Shown in pieces: positions 57,041 to 64,000 of a stretch of DNA of 64,000 bases (positions are counted from its first letter, which is position 1; each line of letters begins with the position of its first letter). Source of the stretch: Arion vulgaris. Its lineage: Eukaryota > Mollusca > Gastropoda > Stylommatophora > Arionidae. Under the pieces are notes generated by a model, which worked only from the letters and a program-made list of their open reading frames with translations, did no database searches and was not told the DNA's origin. Where the stretch lies: the NCBI GenBank assembly GCA_020796225.1, contig CM036767.1:27809253-27873252 (forward strand), given 5' to 3'. The position numbers and the translations under genes are program-made.

Positions 57041-59190
57041 TCTATCCTTAATCTGTGATTTCCATTCACTAGGCATTTTTGCGACTTTCCAGATCGCATT
57101 CATAACTTTTAGCAGCTTTTTCTTGGCTTTCTTGCTAGGTTGATGAGCATCTCATTTGTGATGCCATCCTTTCCTGGTGACTTCTTAAGTTTAAGACCCT
57201 GGAGTGCTTCTTCAACTCACCTCTGTCCATGTTGAGACGTCTTGTCTCTCCGGCTCTGCCTATATTTAGTTCAGGCTGCCTTGAGTGCTATGTTGCTATC
57301 TATGCTCATCTCAGTTTCTACTCTTTCTCTGGCCTGACACTTCATCTTCACCATTTTGGACCTCTTCTGACCAATAAGGTTTGTAGTTTCTTCTTGCACC
57401 TCTTAGAATTGATTCTCTTGCTGCCCTCAAAATGGATATGTTGAGTAGGTCTGTCATGTTCTTATCTTTTTGGTGTGTATTTATGGGGTCACGGTAGATG
57501 TCACTGTGCCTCACAAACTGTGCCCAGTCAGCTCTTTTGTAGTTCCACTGGGTCATTATTTTTTGGGGATATAATCTGCAAGAAGAGTTTGACACGTTTG
57601 TGGTCACTGTCTCCTAGCTGTTTCATGAAGGTTCGATCCAAGTTGTGGGCTATGTCACCGGTGGCAAAGACGAGGTCTGGAGGATATACTTTTCTATCTT
57701 CTTGAGAAGATGGTTTGGGGTCATCGAGTCCATTTCTAATCTGCAGGTTGTTATCTATTTCCCACTGTTCTAGCGCCCCCCACTTTTGATTTGGTGTCTT
57801 GGTATCCCCACCTTTCTGAGTGACTGTTAAAATTGCCCACTACTAGACAATTTATATTGGCCAGTGTCATGGTTTCCAACATAAGGGGTATGTTAGTTCG
57901 AATCTGTTAGTTGTCTACAAAAATGTCAATTCCTATGATTTCTGTTTCGCCATTTGTGCTGACTTCTATCTGTTTCATGGTGTATTTGTTGCTCACTCGT
58001 ATGAGCTCCTCCTGCAAGGGAGCAGATTCTATCCATCTGCATCGCATCCCGAATGATAAAAAAGCATAGAAACATAGTAATCCTGTATTAACTATAGAAT
58101 ATGTGTGTTCCAGGCAAATATTTTTAAACCACGGTACAGAATCAGAAGAGAATGTCTTAATTTTACAGGCGCTCGCTACTAGACACAACAGTTAGCTGTC
58201 GTTTGACAACCGGAAGCCATTTGTAATATTGAAGAATGGTCTATGATCCAATCTGGAGTGGTCATATTGAGTAAATTCTGAAAACTTATTGCAAAATCTT
58301 CTTTTCGTGCTTCCAAATGCTGGCTATAAACAAGAATATCGACATCAGTTGTTTCCATTGAAGAAAGATTTGAAAACTGATAAAATTGTCATATGTTAAT
58401 ACAATGCAAGTTTTGACATGAACGCAGAAATAATTGCTTTTGCTTTGATCAAATTAGAATTTTTTACTTACAATTGTAAGCTGTTTTCATTAAATTTGTT
58501 GTATAAATCTGTCAAATAAGCAATATTGCTATAACCTTTCAATAATATCAGTCTAAAAGAATCATTTTTTTTTTCCAAAAAACTTTGTGATTGCTTCAAA
58601 GAGTTCCTAACATCATATTAGAGAGATACCTGTTGACAGCCAACGAACTTCTGTGTGCAACAGTAAACGATTTAAGTCCGTTGTTTTCTTCACAAAGCTT
58701 TCTAAATAATCTTTCATCTAGAGTATTTTCTTCTGGTCATGTTAACTGATATAATTACATGCTGTAGGGAGCGATGAAGACAATTACTAAGATTTTTGTG
58801 ACAAAACGTTGTCGGTGAATCACACAATGCACAGCACTACATTTGGGCTAGTTTTTAAATATGAAATCAACTAGCTGTAGGCTCCAACCATTGCAAGAGC
58901 ACCATCGGCAGCAGACAAGATATTATTCTGTGGAATTTTTTTTCTAAAAATGGTATTCTAATACGTCACATATAGATTTTTCTTTATTGTCCGTTTCTAA
59001 TGTTCTTGCAAATAATAGTTCTTGACAAATTTTTCATCTTTAATGAAGCGAACATGTGGGACTTTGAATTTTCAGCAAGGTGGCGTGGATGGTCGCAACG
59101 CCCCAAAATTTATTTTTCAACTCAGCGCCCCTTCCAACTTCTCAGCGCCCAGTGGGTGGTACCGCCTCGTTGGGAACCTATGCACTAGAT

Positions 59191-59859
59191 CATTGAAGAA
59201 GTGACTGTGATTCACAACTTCGATGATTAGCTTGAGTTACGCATATATTACGTGTATCCGTGCTTAATGCAGATTTTATTTGTTGAAACATGGATCTATT
59301 CTTGGTTACTTACTATCAATTGTAAATCGACTACTTATTTACTCGGTGGAATGTCGATTCTATGAAGTTTTAAAAAAAATAGTATTTCCATCAGATTGCT
59401 ATAAACTGTGTTTTATTTCTCTATATCCATGTTATAGCCATTTTGAACACGTATTTTGTGATGGTCACGGTCGTATGTATGTGATAACACGACAATTTGA
59501 GCTTATGGTAACTTGAAACTCACGGCAGTAGTCTTCTAAATAATGTGCCTCAGTTGACCACCAAAACAGTTTTGGAAAGTAAAGACGGCAATCCTTGGGA
59601 TCTCTGCAAAAAGTGCACTCGTGAGCAGAATGACGCTGCCCAGATTTGAACACACGGCCTTCGGTAAACAAAGCGAACAGTGTAACCATATAGTGACCGA
59701 GACCTGTTGAATGATAACATGCCAATGGACTGTGACTGAAAGAATTAGGAATGAAGCTTATGAGAGTATGATGGAACACTCTGCTATAACAAACATGCAT
59801 AAGCTGACAAGCTGAATTTAGAAGTAACAGAGGTACATGTGATACCACATATGTAGCAT
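59191..59859 (-). repeat. intron stretch with a possible tRNA-derived SINE head (59520-59705)
   Basis: On the minus strand 59705-59630 has a tRNA-like layout: cactatatggttacactgtt as A-box region and gtgttcaaatctgggc as B box. The rest has no match in the window. The 127-codon open frame over it is probably chance. Confidence 0.4.
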
Positions 59860-61640
59860 GAAGACAATCATAGATAAATCTAAAGAGTGTAATGTAGATC
59901 TATACTTTCTTGACTACTCAAAGGCATTTGATCGTGTAGAACATTAGGAATTAAGGAAAATAGTGAAAGAAATGGGATTTTCTGTACATTTAATACAGAT
60001 CTAAAATGAACTTTATAGTGATCAAATTGTGTTTATAAGAACGTGCAGAATATAAGGATACATCAGATTGGTTTGAAATAAGGCAGTCAGACAATGTTGC
60101 TATCTGTCGCCTTGACTGTTTAACGTATTTGCTGAACACATCATGAGAAATGTTACATAAAATAACGGAAAAGAACAGTACGATCCTTTTATAATCGGAG
60201 AAAGAGAAATATGTAAACTAAGATATGCCGACATACAGTGTTACTGTCAACATCTGAAAAAAGAGATTGACAAATTAATAATGGCAGTGCAAGATAAAGA
60301 GAGAAAAATCTTAATGTGGCAAAAGTAATTGGTTAGTTTGTTCCTTTCGTGCAAAGGCGGCACATAGGGCAGAGGTTTTAGATCTCCATGTGATACGGTT
60401 CTTTGCTAGCAGTTGGAGATCTTGTATGGTTTTACATCCCAATAGTTTACTTTCTTGTTGGATGGTTCTTCAAGAGTGGTCTTTGGTCTTCCACATTTTC
60501 TTTTCCCAACTGGTGACCACACAAGGACTTGTTGATTTAGTCTCTTTTCGTCTGATCTAAGAACATGACCTAAATATTTCCACCTTCGTTTCCTTATAAT
60601 ATTTGATACGGGTTGTTGGTGTGTTCTATCTCTCACTGTGTTGTTAGAAACGAAATCACTCCATTTTACTTTTAATAATTTTCGTAGACATTTATTCTCA
60701 AAGCTGTCCAGTTTCTTATCAATTTTCTTTGTTGATTTCCAACTTTCACAACCGTAGGTCAGTACAGGAATCACACATGACCTAAATAATTTAACTTTTG
60801 TGCACATACTAAGGTCTTGAGATTGCCAGATATTCGTTAATTTAGTGAAGGCTATAGCAATACGAGAGTTTATTTTAGGCAAAAATAATGACAACTGATA
60901 AAATAAGCATGACAGAGGACTTTTTTCTAAATGGAGAGAAAATGGAAACAGTTTTGATTATCTTCACTACTAATAGCAGATGGAAGTGAGTGAAGGAAAT
61001 TAAAAGAACAAACACAGCCTCTGAAGTCGGAGAAGGCTCACCTGAATGGCAAGGGTCACTGATTAGGAAAGCAAGCCTTCACGTAAAAATCTGTCAGAAG
61101 CGGCGTACTAGTTGCCCTGACTGCACCTGAATTCATAGCTGGTGAACAAGAAGAAGAATAAAACAAACAAACATAGCCTTACAAAAAATTAAACAACTAA
61201 AAACAGTATGGGATTTAACTGATAGGAAATTAAAGATCAGAATACTAATTCCAGTGGCAGCATACGGTTGTCATGCATGGACATTAATAAGGCAGTGGAG
61301 AAAACATTCATGTGCTACTGAAGAGTTCTCCGTATACCACGGACAGAGAAGAGAACAAATAGATATACCCAGAAGGAACTCAAAATCAAGTAAAACTGAC
61401 TGATGCTACAAAAACATTATGAAAAACCTTTTAATGAAAATATTGAAGTATTTTGGGCATATGAATGGTTGGAGAAGACATGAGTGGTTGGAGAAGACCA
61501 TTGTGGAATGAGACATCCCTGCAAAGAGGAGAAGAGGAAGGCCATGACGAAGATTGATTCCGGATGTAACATGATTTGAGCATGATGACTGCAGAGACAT
61601 ATCAGAAAAATAAATCCCGAAGGACTATTAGGATGGCAAA
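59860..61640 (+). mobile_element. LINE, family L-F, split by an opposite-strand L-B fragment
   Basis: The first half reads IIDKSKECNVDLYFLDYSKA with FDRVEH (RT motif A), then SVRQCCYLSP-type motif B, LFNVFAEHIMRNV, and LRYADI (motif C, second Asp lost). After the L-B insert it continues with ENMETVLIIFTTNSRWK-type residues, the thumb (SGSIRLSCMDINKAVEK), RVLRIPRTEKRTNRYTQKEL, LKYFGHMNGWRRHE and RRRGRPMTKID. Stops throughout. Confidence 0.78.
60330..60895 (-). mobile_element. LINE C-terminal fragment, family L-B
   Basis: The 162-codon open frame (60894-60406) reads ITRIAIAFTKLTNIWQ-like, RSCVIPVLTYGCESWKST, LDSFENKCLRKLLKVKWSDF, RRWKYLGHVLRSDEKRLNQQ and GKRKCGRPKTTLEE. It is the same family as 1-403. 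It sits in reverse orientation within the L-F LINE. No TSD found by eye. Confidence 0.85.
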
Positions 61641-61909
61641 GTTCTGCTTAAGACAATCTATTTGATACTGATGAAGCAACAAGTTACAAAAACCATCAGA
61701 ATGTATGTTTATAGACATTGTCTTTGGAAAAACTGATCATGTATGGCAATGCCAAGACTGGCCAGGAATGGTGTAAAATCAGTTCTATTTTAACTAATGT
61801 CCAATACACACACATTATTTATGATTTGTTTATGAACATAGATAACTGACATTTGCTATTATTGATTGTTTTTGACATTTATTGTACATGTGTTGCCAGG
61901 ACTCTCAAG

Positions 61910-62140
61910 CTGAGCAAAGAATAGTAACACGGCGACCTACAAGACCTGTAAGAGGCGACTGAGGTAGGAGCCTAGGGAAGCTACCTAGTAAATAAAAATC
62001 ATCACAGAAATCGGATGTGCTGACGTACTTGTAGGTGCTTTTGTAGCACAACTTACAACCGCTCTTAGTCTCAGGTCACATACAAATCACAAAGAGTAGT
62101 TAACAAGTGGTCAATATGCAGCACTGAAGAAGAAGAAGAC
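61910..62140 (+). repeat. dispersed repeat, third copy, just upstream of exon 5
   Basis: Collinear with 55825-56110 and ending in a gaagaagaagaag tail about 30 bp before the exon 5 acceptor. The 61641-61909 stretch before it is unassigned. Confidence 0.7.
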
Positions 62141-62171
62141 ATTTATAACCTATGTTTGTTATAATTTGCAG

Positions 62172-62291
62172 GAAGTTTGTGGAGCAATGCTTCAAGCCCT
62201 TTTCTGCCTCACTGAGTGAAAATGGGAAGTATTTAAATCTATGCCAGGAGACTGCTGAATATGTGAAAGTTCTCAGTGCTAAAGTTTCACA
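62172..62291 (+). CDS. host exon 5: helical C-terminal-side segment
   Basis: Acceptor tataatttgcag, donor gtaagt at 62292. The first G completes the Lys codon left open by exon 4, then 39 codons are open (KFVEQCFKPFSASLSENGKY, then LNLCQETAEYVKVLSAKVS), and CA is left over. The other frames have stops. With exon 4 it gives IEQPKEAYKKFVEQCF across a 31.7-kb intron. Helical and charged, as exon 4. The next exon would lie to the right of the window. Family unknown. Confidence 0.76.
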
Positions 62292-62660
62292 GTAAGTTGA
62301 CAATATACTTTCTTCATTGCTACCTATTCCATGCTGTGACTAATTTCTTTTGTTCCCTGTTGGGCTTAGTTCTGCAACGGTCACTCTCTACTGATTTCTA
62401 TTCAGAACTGCTTTTTTTTAAGTTCCAGCCACTAGACTATAATTTATCTGATCTCACCCTTGTTAATGGTTCTTTAGCTTTACTACTCTTCTCTTCCCTG
62501 GTGGGTTACATTCAAGTGTATGTTAAGTTAAATTATTTTTATCATTTCTTCTTTACTTTCTCTCTTAAGTCTCTAGCTGCCTTGATTATTCTCATGTTCT
62601 CTTTTCCTCGTCCATATGCGTTTCTCCCTTCTCACTACTTGATAAAACAGTAATATAGTT
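62292..62660. other. intron after exon 5, nothing recognised
   Basis: A 125-codon pyrimidine-rich frame starting at 62276 overlaps the exon end in another frame. It is hydrophobic by composition and looks like chance. Confidence 0.4.
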
Positions 62661-63550
62661 ATCTGCATGTAAGTATATTTCAGTGACACTAGTAGACATC
62701 TACATGTAAGTATATTTCAGTGACACTAGTAGACATCTGCATGTAAGTTTATTTCAGTGACACTAGTAGACATCTGCATGTAAGTATATTTCAGTGACAC
62801 TAGTAGACATCTGCATGTAAGTTTATTTCAGTGACACTAGTAGACATCTGCATGTAAGTTTATTTCAGTGACACTAGTAGACATCTGCATGTAAGTATAT
62901 TTCAGTGACACTAGTAGACATCTACATGTAAGTATATTTCAGTGACACTAGTAGACATCTGCATGTAAGTATATTTCAGTGACACTAGTAGACATCTACA
63001 TGTAAGTATATTTCAGTGACACTAGTAGACATCTGCATGTAAGTATATTTCAGTGACACTAGTAGACATCTACATGTAAGTATATTTCAGTGACACTAGT
63101 AGACATCTGCATGTAAGTATATTTCAGTGACACTAGTAGACATCTACATGTAAGTATATTTCAGTGACACTAGTAGACATCTACATGTAATTATATTTCA
63201 ATGACACTAGTAGACATCTACATGTAAGTATATTTCAGTGACACTAGTAGACATCTACATGTAATTATATTTCAATGACACTAGTAGACATCTACATGTA
63301 AGTATATTTCAGTGACACTAGTAGACATGCATGTAAATATATTTCAATGACACTAGTAGACATCTGCATGTAAGTATATTTCAGTGACACTAGTAGACAT
63401 CTGCATGTAAGTATATTTCAGTGACACTAGTAGACATCTACATGTAAATATATTTCAGTGACACTAGTAGACATCTGCATGTAAGTATATTTCAGTGACA
63501 CTAGTAGACATCTGCATGTAAGTATATTTCAGTGACACTAGTGGACATCT
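62661..63550. repeat. 37-bp minisatellite, about 24 copies, with splice-like motifs
   Basis: The unit is atgtaagtatatttcagtga followed by cactagtagacatctgc. Variants are gc/ac before atg and g-to-t or g-to-a in gtaag. Each unit contains gtaagtat and tatatttcag, close to donor and acceptor consensus. Confidence 0.95.
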
Positions 63551-63649
63551 AATTTTTTTATTTCTTTACACACCTCAGCGGTTTTTCCAGCTTGAAACAT
63601 AGTCCTCACATTCCAATAGCCGAATTTCGAACACTGCTTACTATTTAAT

Positions 63650-64000
63650 AAACTAGAACGGGTAGACATTTCACATTTAGATAAATCCTAACCTGGACAT
63701 CTTGGGTGTCAGTGAGTGCAGATGGCTGGATTCAGGTAAAAATTATATATCTAGCGAAAATATGTTTATTATTCATTCCGGGAGAGCTGATAATATTCAT
63801 AAAGAAGGAGTTGGAATCATCATGACACATAAAGTTGCATCATCGCTTATTAGCTGGGAGCCAATCAACGAAAGAATTATAACAGCCCGACTACAAACTA
63901 AACACTTTAAACTTACAATTATACTATGTTACGCTCCAATGAACGACAGCACAGATGGACAGATTTTACGCTTCACTGCTAGACGTTCTAAACAGAACAC
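63650..64000 (+). mobile_element. LINE endonuclease start, runs off the window
   Basis: Reads DILGVSECRW, then SENMFIIHSGRADNIHKEGV, GIIMTHKVASSLISWEPINE, RIITARLQTKHFKLTIILCY and APMNDSTDGQ. This is the N-terminal half of an apurinic-type LINE endonuclease, mostly open. It could belong to family L-A or L-F. It is likely the start of a longer copy to the right. Confidence 0.82.

Larger units (their letters stand above)
54330..58150 (-). mobile_element. I-clade LINE (endonuclease, RT, RNase H remains) inside the hAT
   Basis: From 58150 on the minus strand: endonuclease (IESAPLQEELIRVSNKYTMK, then CLVVGNFNSHSERWGYQDT), then the linker (LRGARRNYKPYWSEEVQNGE) and RT fingers (LKKSPGKDGITNEMLINLA). 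A gap is filled by a Penelope copy and a dispersed repeat. It resumes with the RT thumb (55750-55280), the GRGRLNRSSFMASSKE linker (about 55220), and the ORF end RFKIGRNDLCRCDLANMTTE with VLQNFPQYADMRR (near 54470). It is the same lineage as the broken LINE at 2815-8962, but this copy keeps the endonuclease. The RT palm is missing. The right junction is only known to about 100 bp. Confidence 0.85.
53831..59182 (-). mobile_element. hAT transposon carrying a nested LINE
   Basis: A perfect 8-bp TSD CACTAGAT (53823-53830 and 59183-59190). Inverted ends CATAGGTTCCCAAC match 14 of 14. Minus-strand coding near the right end: ADGALAMVGAYS, VVLCIVIHRQRFVTK, ERLFRKLCEENNGLKSF and TPDWIIDHSS. Near the left end the C-terminal dimerisation part follows: EELIELSAQEELKWKIE, then AFPSPYLAESGFSMVTKKRN and RLSIEKGSSLINTL in shifting frames. 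The order matches ZBED5/SCAND3-like hAT transposases. The gap between them is filled by an I-clade LINE. Heavily decayed. Confidence 0.88.

Noticed and set aside
59465..59848. 127-codon minus-strand frame with Cys residues
   Set aside because: Overlaps a probable SINE head and shows no domain; judged a chance frame.
62276..62653. 125-codon hydrophobic + frame after exon 5
   Set aside because: Composition comes from a pyrimidine-rich intron. It overlaps the exon end in a different phase and resembles no membrane family.
62661..63550. CRISPR array of 37-bp spacing
   Set aside because: There are no spacers; the whole 37-bp unit repeats. Minisatellite.

Overview
The window is animal genomic DNA. 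It has no dense operon-like coding. A single spliced protein-coding gene on the + strand is spread across nearly all 64 kb. Around it lie non-LTR retrotransposons, Penelope-like elements, piggyBac, Kolobok-type, hAT and Tc1/mariner-type DNA transposons, tRNA-derived SINEs, MITEs and minisatellites. GIY-YIG Penelope-like elements, RNase H-bearing I-clade (Nimbus-like) LINEs and long-spacer Tc1/mariner-like elements together suggest an invertebrate, most likely a lophotrochozoan such as a mollusc. That assignment is inference, not proof.

Host gene. Five internal exons can be read by eye at 1613-1677, 10372-10509, 19309-19457, 30313-30425 and 62172-62291. Each is flanked by AG and GT, and the reading phase is compatible at all four junctions. 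They encode about 195 residues: a hydrophobic multi-pass membrane part in exons 1-2, a basic/cytosolic-looking link in exon 3, and a charged helical part in exons 4-5. I do not recognise the protein. The four introns are about 8.7, 8.8, 10.9 and 31.7 kb. The 585 coding bases are about 0.9 % of the window.

Intron layout. Intron 1 (1678-10371) holds an I-clade LINE broken by an RNase H LINE (3148-5334) and by a palindromic pair of Penelope-like elements (6167-8865). Both insertions have visible target-site duplications (TSDs). Intron 2 (10510-19308) holds a truncated Penelope copy, a TTAA MITE, a C2H2-tailed LINE fragment and a 3.5-kb foldback palindrome (14183-17697) carrying a piggyBac derivative. 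Intron 3 (19458-30312) is a nest in which one piggyBac-like element was hit by a TTAA MITE, a TA-flanked Tc1/mariner-type element with about 107-bp inverted repeats, and a 4-kb Kolobok-type element. Intron 4 (30426-62171) holds a LINE split by a piggyBac, a near full-length LINE, two more Tc1/mariner-type copies (one split by a SINE), a Penelope copy split by a LINE tail, a 25-bp minisatellite hit by a hAT MITE, a hAT deletion derivative, a LINE split by a SINE, and a 5.3-kb hAT element. That hAT element contains an I-clade LINE, which in turn contains a Penelope copy. After exon 5 come about 24 copies of a 37-bp repeat and the start of another LINE endonuclease.

Almost all element coding sequence is broken by stops and frameshifts, so the genes do not form a pathway. 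What they record is the order of insertions, which can be reconstructed from TSDs and terminal repeats. The best-preserved element is the TA-flanked transposon at 22028-24215.
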